Origin: Albidovulum sp. | GTDB lineage: Bacteria; Pseudomonadota; Alphaproteobacteria; Rhodobacterales; Rhodobacteraceae | DNA length: 64,000 nucleotides | NCBI GenBank assembly: GCA_028823855.1 | Contig: JAPPFL010000065.1 | Coordinates: 62,001-126,000, forward strand | Direction of reading: 5' to 3' | Shown: in pieces, positions 47,270 through 55,135 of the stretch | Layout of the letters: each line of letters begins with the position of its first letter | How positions within the stretch are numbered: position 1 is the stretch's first letter | Translations under genes and position numbers: made by a program | The notes under the pieces: generated by a model | The model's database searches: none | The model's input: the letters and a program-made list of their open reading frames with translations, nothing else | What the model was told of the DNA's origin: nothing

Positions 47270-48531
47270 ATTCGAACCCCGGCTGATGCCGCCAATTCAA
47301 CGTCAATTTCTCTTACCGGACGCGCAAACGGTTTAAGTTCGCGAAATCCATATACGGGTAGTTCAATTGCGAACACGCTTTGAACAAATTCGCATTACCT
47401 GCAAGCAATTGCCGGTTCAATATTCGAAATCGCGATTTTAGCTTTCAATTCGGAGCACTTGCGAGTCTATCGTCGAGCGCCTCGCTTTAGGCGGATTTTT
47501 CGCCGATCCGAGCAGGTTGTGTAAATTGCGATGCGCATTGAATCCTGTGCGATTTTCGGGCTGATCCAGAATCGCGGCGTTGATTTGCGTAAGATTGCAC
47601 CAATTTGAACAGCAAGGTTTCTTAACAGATCGAATTTGAGCCGCGAAATCGTCGCCAAAGTTCTGTCTGCCTCCTGTAAGAGATTGAAGCCAATACCACA
47701 TTTTGTAGTATCTGGTTAATTAAACGGCACGCTTTTCTATATATCGATAATTTGTCGACATTTGGCGCAAACTCTAGGATGCGACCATCGCCGGCGACCG
47801 GCTCTAGTTCGCCGTCACCGGCGGCAGATCCGGCGATTGGAGCATGTAGCTGCCAATCTTCGAATGCCGCGCGCCGCCATTCGCGTCGGTACTTGTACAA
47901 CCGGGATAGCAAGCGCGTTGAGCGCGACCCATAGACAATTTCTAGAGTCGATCGTCGCGCAAATCGCGCTCACGCAAATATACCTGAAGTCGAACCGCGG
48001 AATTAGCCTATATGTCATTGCCGGGCGCGAGTATCGAAAAGCGCCCATCAATAGCGATTGCAGCCGGACATCCGAACCATTGTCGCGCTAGGCGCGACTC
48101 CTCCAATTGAGTCTCCTCGTTTCACGCCCCGCCAATTCGCCAGAGAGCGAGAATTCCTGGCAGAAAATCGCGCCTTCAACCGACCGACAGGATATAATTT
48201 CCTCGGCAAGCCGATGCGCGACCAGCGTTGGTGATTCTTCTCGAGGTTTTAACGATTGCCGGATAAATCGCGAACGAACGGGATCGACGAAAATCCGTAG
48301 CATGGAGTTCGGGTCTCGAATGCGCGAGATTGTTGCGCGGTCCTGTGAGTTGGTCAAAATTCGATTTAGCTGGTTCAGGAACGGCATTGGACGGGAAAGG
48401 GCGCCGTCAATAAATTAGCTCAATAGGCCGTTTAAGATTGACGCAGATCAAGTTCGCGCGCTTCATGCGAGCTTCGGGCAATGATGTAGTTCCAATTTCT
48501 GTTTTTAAAGCGATCGATACTCTCCGCGGCA
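47270..48531. other. Long spacer, no intact gene
   Basis: About 1.26 kb of sequence with short open frames of no recognisable family on either strand. An A/T-rich stretch lies around 47700-47760. Nothing similar to a tRNA, repeat array or IS element was seen. Confidence 0.4.
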
Positions 48532-48551
48532 AATCATCTAATTAGATGATT
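48532..48551 (+). promoter_or_regulatory. Perfect 20-bp palindrome upstream of MFS pump
   Basis: Half-site AATCATCTAA is followed immediately by its reverse complement, giving a perfect 20-bp dyad. It lies about 86 bases upstream of ATG 48637. This looks like the operator of a TetR- or MarR-type regulator; no such gene lies nearby. Confidence 0.5.
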
Positions 48552-48636
48552 CGCCCGCGACGTCGATTCGCATACTTCCGATTTCGGGCGATTCCTAATT
48601 GATTGCCGCAGCCGTTTGACTAGAAAAAGAGATTTC

Positions 48637-49878
48637 ATGCCTTTAACGGCAAGTCGCCCTTCCCTTCGTCCCGGCCAATTCGTTTCTCTCGTCTCGCTTC
48701 TAATGGCGCTTGTAGCGTTCGCGATCGACGCGGTACTTCCGGCGTTGCCCGCAATTGGCCACGACCTCGGGGTTCAGCGCGAGAACAGCCTCCAGTACAT
48801 CATACTGGCACTCTTCCTGGGCCTTAGCCTAGGTCAAATCACATTTGGCCCGATTTCAGACAGCATCGGCCGAAAACCAGCGGTTTACGCCGGCCTGTTG
48901 CTGTTCATGTGCGGATGTTTGATTAGCATCGCTGCGCCCAACTTCGAGACAATGGTCGCGAGCCGCGTTCTGCAAGGCATCGGAATCGCCGGACCTCACA
49001 CAGTTACGGTCGCCCTGGTGCGCGATCAGTACGAATGGCGCCGAATGGCGCGGCTCATGTCCTTCGCAATGGCCGTATTCATCCTTGTTCCCACAATTGC
49101 CCCGGCGATCGGGCAGGCAATTCTGTGGATAGGAGGCTGGCGCTCAATATTCGGCGCTTTCCTTGTCGCATCTTCTATCGCTTTCACCTGGTTTGCGATA
49201 CGCCAGCCGGAAACCCTGCCCGTAGGCCGTCGGTCGCCGATTTCCTTTCAGGTTATCGGGAGAAACGTCCTCGAAGTCGTGACGACTCGGGCAGCGTTCG
49301 GGTTTATTCTCGCCGCGGGCTGCGTGAACGCGCCATTCGTCGCCTATCTGAGTTCCGCCCAGCAAATCTTCCAGGAGGCATACAAGACAGGCGCGCTGTT
49401 CCCGGTCTATTTCGGTTCACTGGCGTTAGCCATAGGATGCGCTTCGCTCGTGAACGGCCGTCTCGTGATGAAGTTCGGGATGCGCCCGCTCGCCGGAGCG
49501 GCGGCCGCAGGCGTGTCACTCGTTTCGATCGTAGCCTTGATTCCGGCCTATGCTTTTAACGGTCTTCCCCCGTTGTGGTTGTTCATGGCGTATTTGTGCG
49601 CCGTTTTTCTTTGCGTAGGGCTTCTGTTCGGGAACCCTTACGCCCTCGCAATGGAATCTTTAGGCCATATCGCCGGCGTCGGAGCAGCCGTAGTCGCGTC
49701 GGTTTCTACATTTATAGCGGTACCGCTCGGAACGATTGTGGGCCAATACTTTGATGGAACAATGTATGCGCTTACAGCCGCCTTCGCGATCTCGGGAGCT
49801 AGTACCTTGGTCGCGATGCTTTGGGCCATGCAAGGGCGCGGCGCGCTAATGGGTCGTTTCCCGCGATCCGGGCCGTAA
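48637..49878 (+). CDS. MFS drug efflux protein (Bcr/CflA type)
   Basis: A 413-aa, 12-helix MFS exporter of the Bcr/CflA drug resistance group. Helix 1 ends AFAIDAVLPALPAIGHDLGV; the antiporter motif A variant GQITFGPISDSIGRKPAVYA lies between helices 2 and 3. Helix 4 has SRVLQGIGIAGPHTVTVALVRDQYEW, matching motifs of the group. It exports diverse small molecules with H+ exchange. ATG 48637 is preferred to the upstream TTG 48616; both have weak ribosome-binding sites. A perfect 20-bp palindrome upstream suggests regulated expression. It ends 67 bases before the target-site duplication of the transposon at 49954. Confidence 0.88.
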   Translation: MPLTASRPSLRPGQFVSLVSLLMALVAFAIDAVLPALPAIGHDLGVQRENSLQYIILALFLGLSLGQITFGPISDSIGRKPAVYAGLLLFMCGCLISIAAPNFETMVASRVLQGIGIAGPHTVTVALVRDQYEWRRMARLMSFAMAVFILVPTIAPAIGQAILWIGGWRSIFGAFLVASSIAFTWFAIRQPETLPVGRRSPISFQVIGRNVLEVVTTRAAFGFILAAGCVNAPFVAYLSSAQQIFQEAYKTGALFPVYFGSLALAIGCASLVNGRLVMKFGMRPLAGAAAAGVSLVSIVALIPAYAFNGLPPLWLFMAYLCAVFLCVGLLFGNPYALAMESLGHIAGVGAAVVASVSTFIAVPLGTIVGQYFDGTMYALTAAFAISGASTLVAMLWAMQGRGALMGRFPRSGP

Positions 49879-49945
49879 CGGCCACTTGCCGGACAAATGC
49901 AGGCCGGGAAGCGAAATCATCCGAAAGGTGTATTTGACAGGCCCG

Positions 49946-49953
49946 AATGAAAA
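49946..49953 (+). repeat. Target-site duplication, left (AATGAAAA)
   Basis: Eight bases directly before the left terminal repeat. An identical copy follows the right terminal repeat at 53190-53197. Confidence 0.9.
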
Positions 49954-49977
49954 GGGGATTATATACTAAAGTAACCA
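49954..49977 (+). repeat. Transposon terminal inverted repeat, left
   Basis: The first 24 bases of the element, from GGGGATTATA to AAGTAACCA. A second copy of AGTAACCAAA occurs at about 49994-50003, perhaps a subterminal transposase-binding site. Confidence 0.92.
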
Positions 49978-50044
49978 AACCCTCTTGACTTTTAGTAACC
50001 AAAACCTTATTTCCTAGCTGAAGAATTTGGCTAGGGAGCGCGAA

Positions 50045-51004
50045 ATGTCGAAAACTGGGCCCGGCAAATCTCACCGGCAAGGCATGACGCTTATTGACGC
50101 CATGCGCAAGTTCTCCAGCGAGGAAGCGGCGGAAAAATGGTTTTCGGACGAGCGGTGGCCGGACAGCATTGAATGCCCCCGCTGCGGCTCCCGGCGCATA
50201 CAGGAAAAGACCACCCATCCGACCATGCCTCACCGCTGCCGGGACTGCCGGAAATTCTTCTCGGTGAAAACCGGAAGCGTCATGGAAGGGTCGAACCTTA
50301 CCTGCCAGACGTGGGTTATCGCGATCTACCTGCTCGCCACTAGCCTCAAGAGCGTATCCAGCATGAAGCTTCGCCGCGACCTCGGAATAACGCAAAAATC
50401 GGCGTGGCACCTGGCTCACCGCATTCGCGAGACGTTCGCCGAGCCGGAGCCGCCTTCCTACGAAGGCCCGGTGGAGGTCGACGAGACCTACATGGGCGGC
50501 AAGCGCAAGAACATGCCGAAGTCCAAAAGAGAGAAAATGACGGGGCGGGGGCCGGTAGGCAAGACCGCCGTGGTCGGGATTAAGGACAGGGACACGAACG
50601 AAGTGGCGGCGAAGGTCGTGCAATCGACAGACGCTCCTACGCTCACCGGCTTCGTCGAATCCCGATCGGCGGACGGAGCCAGCGTCTACACCGACGATGC
50701 CAGCGCGTACTTATCTCTCGACCGGGACCGGGAGACGGTCAACCACTCAGCCGGGGAATACGTGCGCGGAGAAGTTCACACCAACGGGGTCGAGTCCTTC
50801 TGGTCCATGCTCAAGCGGGCGCACAAGGGAACATTCCACAAGATGAGTCCTCAGCACTTGCAGAAGTACGTCACGGAGTTCGCGGGCAAGCATAACATCC
50901 GCGAATCGGAGACCATTGACCAAATGGCCACGATCGCCGCCGGAATGCGCGACAAGAAGCTGCGCTACAGGGATCTTGTCGGAAAGCAGGACCTTGAAAG
51001 ATAG
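50045..51004 (+). CDS. IS1595-family transposase (ISXO2-like DDE)
   Basis: A 319-aa transposase. The N-terminal zinc ribbon is CPRCGS (about residue 50) followed by CRDCRKFFSVKTGSVM. Next come a helix-turn-helix-like part (RRDLGITQKSAWHLAHRIRE) and the ISXO2-type catalytic core. The core starts at VEVDETYMGGKRK, has VYTDDASAY as the second acidic motif and continues to HTNGVESFWSMLKRAHKGTF (N-x-x-E). It cuts and joins the terminal repeats at 49954 and 53189. The start is ATG 50045 with AGGGAGCG upstream; TTG 50027 is less likely. No stops or frameshift: it should be active. Two perfect hairpins follow the gene. Confidence 0.95.
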   Translation: MSKTGPGKSHRQGMTLIDAMRKFSSEEAAEKWFSDERWPDSIECPRCGSRRIQEKTTHPTMPHRCRDCRKFFSVKTGSVMEGSNLTCQTWVIAIYLLATSLKSVSSMKLRRDLGITQKSAWHLAHRIRETFAEPEPPSYEGPVEVDETYMGGKRKNMPKSKREKMTGRGPVGKTAVVGIKDRDTNEVAAKVVQSTDAPTLTGFVESRSADGASVYTDDASAYLSLDRDRETVNHSAGEYVRGEVHTNGVESFWSMLKRAHKGTFHKMSPQHLQKYVTEFAGKHNIRESETIDQMATIAAGMRDKKLRYRDLVGKQDLER

Positions 51005-51007
51005 ACT

Positions 51008-51066
51008 GCCACCTTTTAAGGTGGCCGCTGATGGATGCAATTTCTGCTAGGAAAAACTAGCAGAAA
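51008..51066 (+). other. Two perfect hairpins after the transposase gene
   Basis: GCCACCTT and AAGGTGGC (51008-51025) form a perfect 18-bp dyad. Fifteen bases on, TTTCTGCTAG (51041-51050) pairs with CTAGCAGAAA (51057-51066) around a GAAAAA loop. Neither is followed by a T-run. They may insulate the transposase from cargo transcription; the second overlaps the AGAAAGG ribosome-binding site of the 51076 ORF. Confidence 0.6.
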
Positions 51067-51075
51067 GGTTTCACC

Positions 51076-51363
51076 GTGTCTACTGAAAACGTTTTGGATT
51101 TTCTGCCGAAGACACCAAATTCCGAATATCCCCAAGACAATGTGAAATCTGACTCACCGACTCGGCGATCCGGAGAAGTTCTCTCGCTTGAGAAGATTCG
51201 CCGAGATCGTCAAGCAATGAGTTTAACGCCTGAGCAAGAGCTCGCCGAGGCGCGGAAGCGAGAAAAATCTCGTGCTGATCGCTTGTTTCAATCGACAGGC
51301 TGTAGAACCCTTTCCTGCATACAGATTCGGTCAGACGGAACTGTAAATCGTCTATTCCCTTGA
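51076..51363 (+). CDS. Cargo ORF, 95 aa, hydrophilic, unknown
   Basis: GTG 51076 with AGAAAGG upstream (the latter part of a perfect hairpin) opens a 95-aa polar protein: a proline/serine-rich N-terminus, then a charged helical stretch LSLEKIRRDRQAMSLTPEQE and LAEARKREKSRADRLFQSTG, and a C-terminus CIQIRSDGTVNRLFP. No family was recognised. A strong terminator (51425-51462) lies 60 bases downstream in the same direction, supporting plus-strand transcription. It overlaps almost completely, in antisense, with the 106-aa ORF at 51080-51400. Both have start signals, so one may be an artefact. Confidence 0.45.
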   Translation: MSTENVLDFLPKTPNSEYPQDNVKSDSPTRRSGEVLSLEKIRRDRQAMSLTPEQELAEARKREKSRADRLFQSTGCRTLSCIQIRSDGTVNRLFP

Positions 51364-51400
51364 CGACGATCCTTTTAGGGTTTTCCGCGTTTTCACTCAT
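51080..51400 (-). CDS. Cargo ORF, 106 aa, unknown, antisense to 51076-51363
   Basis: ATG 51400 is preceded by AAGAAAGGA, a good ribosome-binding site. The product has balanced composition with a beta-like first part (KRIVVKGIDDLQFRLTESVC, FYSLSIETSDQHEIFL) and a helical second part (RALAQALNSLLDDL). It looks like a folded cytoplasmic protein but I do not recognise a family. It follows the two cargo lipoprotein genes on the same strand by 65 bases, so it could be the third gene of that operon. The hairpin between them terminates chiefly in the opposite direction. Confidence 0.5.
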   Translation of the reverse strand: MSENAENPKRIVVKGIDDLQFRLTESVCRKGFYSLSIETSDQHEIFLASAPRRALAQALNSLLDDLGESSQARELLRIAESVSQISHCLGDIRNLVSSAENPKRFQ

Positions 51401-51424
51401 TATTTTTCCTTTCTTGTGATGATG

Positions 51425-51462
51425 GATACCCGCCGCTGCAACGGCGGGTATCGCTCTTTTCT
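51425..51462 (+). terminator. Intrinsic terminator inside transposon
   Basis: A perfect 11-bp stem, GATACCCGCCG (51425-51435) with CGGCGGGTATC (51442-51452), and a 6-base loop. It is followed by GCTCTTTTCT, a T-rich tract on the plus strand only. It ends plus-strand transcripts from the 51076 ORF and shields the minus-strand lipoprotein genes. Confidence 0.75.
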
Positions 51463-51465
51463 AAC

Positions 51466-51882
51466 TCAATTTGGTATCGGATTCTTCTGATGCGCCTCGG
51501 CCGCATCGCGTTGCTGCGCGATTTGAGAAGAAACGGAAGTGCAATTCTTTTGTATTGCGCTTTGTTCAACGGCCTCGATCTCGCCTTTCAATCGCGAGAG
51601 TTCTTCCGATCTATCGCCGCCTATCATGAAGAACAGCGCCGGCCAGAATAAAATCAGCCCGGCTCCCAATGCGACGGCATCCTTTGTCGCTTCGCTCGAT
51701 TGGCGACCGGCAAGTTCCGTTGCGCGAGCGTTGATTCTCGAAAGCTCCTGATTGAGTTGGGAGCAGGAGTGGGACTGATACTGAAGCGGAGAAATGTAGG
51801 TCCCTGATATGGTCCCGGGCGATCGCGCGCATCCTGATAAAACTAGGCTGGCGCAAACTGCTGCAGTTACAACTTTATTCAT
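51466..51882 (-). CDS. Cargo lipoprotein, small conserved type
   Basis: A 138-aa lipoprotein. The signal MNKVVTAAVCASLVLSGC has lipobox LSGC (Cys18). The mature part has SPLQYQSHSCSQLNQELSRI, then a hydrophobic segment DAVALGAGLILFWPALFFMI and ends with the pattern ELSRLKGEIEAVEQSAIQKN. This matches a small lipoprotein family I know from alphaproteobacterial and plasmid or phage genomes, of unknown function. It starts 5 bases after the TbpB-like gene (GAGG upstream), so the two are cotranscribed and translationally coupled. It lies inside the transposon. Confidence 0.82.
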   Translation of the reverse strand: MNKVVTAAVCASLVLSGCARSPGTISGTYISPLQYQSHSCSQLNQELSRINARATELAGRQSSEATKDAVALGAGLILFWPALFFMIGGDRSEELSRLKGEIEAVEQSAIQKNCTSVSSQIAQQRDAAEAHQKNPIPN

Positions 51883-51887
51883 GACCG

Positions 51888-52745
51888 CTACCTCGCCGCG
51901 CCGAAGGCGCCTACGATGGATCCGCGGCGGAAGGACCCCGCCGCCTCAACATGGCCCGGACCGTAGAACTTGCCTTCAATCCGGTTGCTGCCGCTGCCTC
52001 GGGCAAACCCGTCGCTAGTGAAGGGAACGTTGTAGAAATAGATGCTGGCGCGGTCCGCGCCCGTTGTCATTTCGTGAACGTTGGTAAAGGAAGCGTCGAT
52101 GTTCGACGCGGAAAAATCGGCCCTGAGCGTGGCATCGCCGACAATTCCTTCGTACGAGGCCATGTTTGCGCCGGTAACGACGCCTCGCCACGTAGCAGAT
52201 CCTCCGCGGGGAACGCTGCCGGTACTGTCTCCTATCGCGATTCCGTAGGCGATGGGGTTGTACTCCGAACCCGCTTCCTGGTAATACTCGGCGGCGGTCG
52301 CGAAACCGGAATGATCCAGAATTCCGCCGAGCACGTCCGCTACTTGCTCCCCGACGCCGAAAGGCGTTTCCTGATGCGCCTGAACCACCGCTACACCGTT
52401 GCGCGACATGACCGGGCCGTAATCCAAATCCAGATTCAAATCTTGAAGCGTGCGCCTCTGGCCGCCGACGTAGCAAACGGCTCCGGAGCATCGCGACGCA
52501 GCGTAAAGCCGTCCTCCCGACGTTATTATGTCTGACAGCGAGACGCCGTCAGTCATCGTTTCCAGACGTGAAATCTCGCCCCTTATCTGAGTCGACGTCA
52601 TATTGAGCGGCTGGCCTCCCACGGCCGACCTGACTGCCGACGTATCCTGAATCGGCAGGTCTGGCGCCGGCGGCGCACTTCCTCCGCCTCCGCCGAAACA
52701 GGCGCCCAAAAACACGCAACTCACAAACAGAAATAAGTATCTCAT
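51888..52745 (-). CDS. Cargo lipoprotein with TbpB/factor-H-binding-like beta-barrel
   Basis: A 285-aa lipoprotein. The signal MRYLFLFVSCVFLGAC has lipobox LGAC, followed by a glycine-rich tether (FGGGGGSAPPAPDL). The C-terminal third has the pattern of the transferrin-binding-protein B-lobe barrel: GSATWRGVVTGANMASYEGI, VGDATLRADFSASNIDASFT, RIEGKFYGPGHVEAAGSF and GSIVGAFGAAR. Such domains in Neisseria bind host proteins, but in free-living alphaproteobacteria the ligand is unknown. ATG 52745 has an ACGGAGGG ribosome-binding site downstream of a strongly folded leader (52771-52914). It is the first gene of the minus-strand cargo operon. Confidence 0.85.
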   Translation of the reverse strand: MRYLFLFVSCVFLGACFGGGGGSAPPAPDLPIQDTSAVRSAVGGQPLNMTSTQIRGEISRLETMTDGVSLSDIITSGGRLYAASRCSGAVCYVGGQRRTLQDLNLDLDYGPVMSRNGVAVVQAHQETPFGVGEQVADVLGGILDHSGFATAAEYYQEAGSEYNPIAYGIAIGDSTGSVPRGGSATWRGVVTGANMASYEGIVGDATLRADFSASNIDASFTNVHEMTTGADRASIYFYNVPFTSDGFARGSGSNRIEGKFYGPGHVEAAGSFRRGSIVGAFGAAR

Positions 52746-52770
52746 TACTACCCTCCGTTATGATGGTTGC

Positions 52771-52914
52771 GGCCCGGCTGGTGCCGGGCCGTTGCAACTT
52801 CAACTGGATGTAATTGAGGCCCCGCTTATTGGCCGGGACAAAGGGAGCTACCCTTTGCCTCCGATCGGCTTATTGGGCGGGCGGCCCGGCAGAGCCGGTC
52901 CAGTTGAAAGTTGC
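52771..52914 (-). ncRNA. Strongly structured leader of cargo operon (candidate cis-acting RNA)
   Basis: An outer pairing GCAACTTCAACTGGA (52794-52808) with TCCAGTTGAAAGTTGC (52899-52914) gives 15 bp with one bulge and encloses at least one inner hairpin (AAAGGG/CCCTTT, about 52840-52856). Adjacent lies the perfect 8-bp hairpin GGCCCGGC-TGGT-GCCGGGCC (52771-52790), ending about 14 bases from the ribosome-binding site of the TbpB-like gene. I infer an untranslated regulator of that gene, or a separate small RNA. Confidence 0.5.
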
Positions 52915-52975
52915 GGGAGAATAATAACCGCTTGCAATCGAAGGGGCAACACGGCATAAGGGAATAAACGAGGAA

Positions 52976-53158
52976 ATGCAGATGAACTCTCAGAAAAAGA
53001 TGCCGGTTAAATCTGCGAGGAAGTCTAGCTACGACGAGGATTTCAAGCCTTTGAACGCGGAGCCGGAAGCCGTTGCCAGAAAAATACTTTTGACCCCCCC
53101 CAAGCGTCTTAAGGACTGGAAATATATGAAGGCGAAATCCGCGCGAAAAGCGTCGTAA
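52976..53158 (+). CDS. Cargo ORF, 60 aa, basic
   Basis: A 60-aa lysine-rich protein from ATG 52976 (or ATG 52982), with ACGAGGAA upstream. The first part is MQMNSQKKMPVKSARKSSYD; the second, EAVARKILLTPPKRLKDWKY, has the look of small proteins with an ...L-TPPK... tail that occur near mobile elements. It ends 8 bases before the right terminal repeat. No function assigned. It could be an antitoxin-like or DNA-binding peptide; evidence is weak. Confidence 0.5.
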   Translation: MQMNSQKKMPVKSARKSSYDEDFKPLNAEPEAVARKILLTPPKRLKDWKYMKAKSARKAS

Positions 53159-53165
53159 AAAATAC

Positions 53166-53189
53166 TGGTTACTTTAGTATATAATCCCC
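53166..53189 (-). repeat. Transposon terminal inverted repeat, right
   Basis: Exact inverted copy of the 24 bases at 49954-49977. It lies 8 bases after the stop of the 60-aa cargo ORF. Confidence 0.92.
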
Positions 53190-53197
53190 AATGAAAA
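53190..53197 (+). repeat. Target-site duplication, right (AATGAAAA)
   Basis: Eight bases directly after the right terminal repeat, identical to 49946-49953. Confidence 0.9.
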
Positions 53198-53869
53198 ACT
53201 CACAATTACTGCCTCATAAATTCGAAAACTTGAATCGGGCTCGTTGTCCCCGTTCAACGAGTGCCTCGGCTTTCGTAGCCGCTAATACCGGCCGTTGCAC
53301 GATCTAAGCTGCGCCCATCGGAATTTGCGAACCACGGCAAATGATCGCCGATCCAGCAAGGCGCACGCGATTCCGCAGCTGTGCCTAATTCCCGATTTGC
53401 CAGTTTTTTCTAGGAAATCTAAAGCCGAATCCTCGATCCCCGCGCATCGCAATTCAATCGAAACGTCCGCCTAATCTGGTCGACTCGATTCCCTTAAGCT
53501 TTCGAATCGTAGCTGGTTCGATCAGCAGCCGGTACGAGAATCCGGAACCGGCCAGCTATCTCGGTAGTCGAGCGCAGGATGAATCTCTGCCAATTGCGTA
53601 AGGCATCGAAAAACATGTCTCCTATGCGATTTTAGTTCCACGGACCGAAATCCTCTTGAAAACCGGCATGGAATTCGATTCCGAGCGACTATTATTGATG
53701 CGGATCAAAGCGCTGCCGCTTAAGGATTGGGAGTTTCTAATTGCCGAAAAGAGATTGAATCCGTTGCGGACGCCCTGCTAGCACGGTCGAGTGTGCAAAC
53801 TCGCGGCGCTTCGCCAGCGATTATTCTATCTGCAAACCCAAGTTGCAGCAGCAATCGGGAAACCGACGA
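53198..53869. other. Spacer, no gene seen
   Basis: About 670 bases from the transposon to the 2-hydroxyacid dehydrogenase. Only short frames without family resemblance. The downstream promoter is not obvious. Confidence 0.4.
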
Positions 53870-54883
53870 ATGAAGATACTGTTTGATCCAGACCCGCGTA
53901 CCGAAGACGAGATTTTCAGCGCAGCCGATAATCGCCTGTTCCGCGAATCCTACGAGATTGTCGAAGTCAATGCGGAGTCCAGGGCTGAAGTCTATCGCCG
54001 GAATTTGCCCAGTACCCACATTGCCATTAGCCAGCAGCCCTTCGGAAAGACGGAATTGATGCGCGCCAAACGGCTGCGAGCCATATTCAATGTTGAAACG
54101 AACTTCCTCCAAAACGTCGACTACGAAGAATGTTTCCGCCGCGGCATACATGTATTGACTCCAGGTTCGGTGTTCGCGGTGCCTGTCGCGGAAATGGCCC
54201 TCGGCATGGCGTTGTCGCTTGCGAGGGGAATTCACACAGGCCATGCCGATTTCCTGGTTGGAAGCGAACAATACGGACTGGATGGCAACGCGGACGCCGA
54301 ATTGCTGACCGGCGCCAACGTTGGCATCATAGGATTCGGAGATCTTGGACGCGCGGTTCGGCGCGCATTGCTGGGGTTCAATGCGAACATCCGCGTTTAC
54401 GACCCTTGGCTTCCAAGCGGAATTCTCGAGAGGGAAGGGGTCCAGCCGATGGACCTTGGAGATCTCTTGGCCGATTCCAGGTTCGTATTCGTTACTGCTT
54501 CGGCGACATCGGAAAACCAAAAATTTCTTGGAGCCAGGGAGATTTCGAAGATGCGGTGCAAATCGATGCTAATACTGCTGAGCCGTGCCGCCGTTGCCGA
54601 TTTCGATGCGCTTAGAGATGCGGCGGATTCCGGCAGGATTCGAGTCGCAACCGACGTATATCCTGAAGAGCCATTTCCGAAGTTCCATCCATTGCGAAAA
54701 GCGAAGGGCATTCTCTTCTCGGCCCATCGCGCCGGTGCCGTCCCATCGGCCCTCACGGGGATCGGACGACTGGTTCTAGAGGATATGGAAATGATTGCGC
54801 GAGGACTGCCTCCTTTCAGCTGCAGGCGTGCGGAACGGGAGACGGTTGGAAGGCTTCAAAGCATGCCTATCTCAAGAACTTGA
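53870..54883 (+). CDS. D-isomer-specific 2-hydroxyacid dehydrogenase, second copy
   Basis: A 337-aa paralogue of the operon enzyme at 16652. The dinucleotide-binding turn is GIIGFGDLGRAV (about 152-163) and the catalytic residues are Arg239 (LLSRAAV), Glu267 (DVYPEEP) and His286 (FSAHRAGA). It differs in the substrate-binding part and is not in a transporter operon. ATG 53870 was preferred to the TTG/ATG nine codons upstream because the family pattern begins MKILFDPD. There is no strong ribosome-binding site. It stands alone, between a transposon and pntA. Substrate unknown; a hydroxypyruvate or sugar-acid role is possible. Confidence 0.85.
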   Translation: MKILFDPDPRTEDEIFSAADNRLFRESYEIVEVNAESRAEVYRRNLPSTHIAISQQPFGKTELMRAKRLRAIFNVETNFLQNVDYEECFRRGIHVLTPGSVFAVPVAEMALGMALSLARGIHTGHADFLVGSEQYGLDGNADAELLTGANVGIIGFGDLGRAVRRALLGFNANIRVYDPWLPSGILEREGVQPMDLGDLLADSRFVFVTASATSENQKFLGAREISKMRCKSMLILLSRAAVADFDALRDAADSGRIRVATDVYPEEPFPKFHPLRKAKGILFSAHRAGAVPSALTGIGRLVLEDMEMIARGLPPFSCRRAERETVGRLQSMPISRT

Positions 54884-55135
54884 CTCTATAATGGGATCCA
54901 ATAGCACATAGCGTTCGCGTATTGTCGAGCATGCGGAGAATTGCGACGTATGTAGCGATGCGCCAAATTCGGTTGCAGTTGGCTGGCGCTGGACTGGAAC
55001 CCGGAGATTTTGCATTTGAACGCGATTTGACTCGAAATTCCGTCGCCGGGCGCGAATCCCGGGCGGCCATTGACATGACGCTCCCGAAGGTTTTTGACGG
55101 AAGCGGCAAATCGAACGGAGTTTTGGAGACTCAGC

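Larger units (their letters stand above)
49954..53189. mobile_element. IS1595-family transposon with cargo genes
   Basis: A 3236-bp element bounded by perfect 24-bp inverted repeats, starting GGGGATTATATACTAAAGTA, and flanked by an identical 8-bp direct repeat AATGAAAA (49946-49953 and 53190-53197). An 8-bp duplication is the rule for IS1595. It contains an intact transposase (50045-51004), then cargo: a plus-strand 95-aa ORF, a minus-strand 106-aa ORF, two minus-strand lipoprotein genes, a structured leader and a 60-aa plus ORF. Perfect repeats and an intact transposase point to recent insertion. Passenger genes are known in some IS1595 groups. Confidence 0.92.

Noticed and set aside
49954-53189. 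Repeated ends considered as a CRISPR or integron feature
   Set aside because: Only two copies, inverted, at the ends of a transposase-bearing unit with a target duplication; that is a transposon. No regularly spaced direct repeats were seen anywhere in the window.
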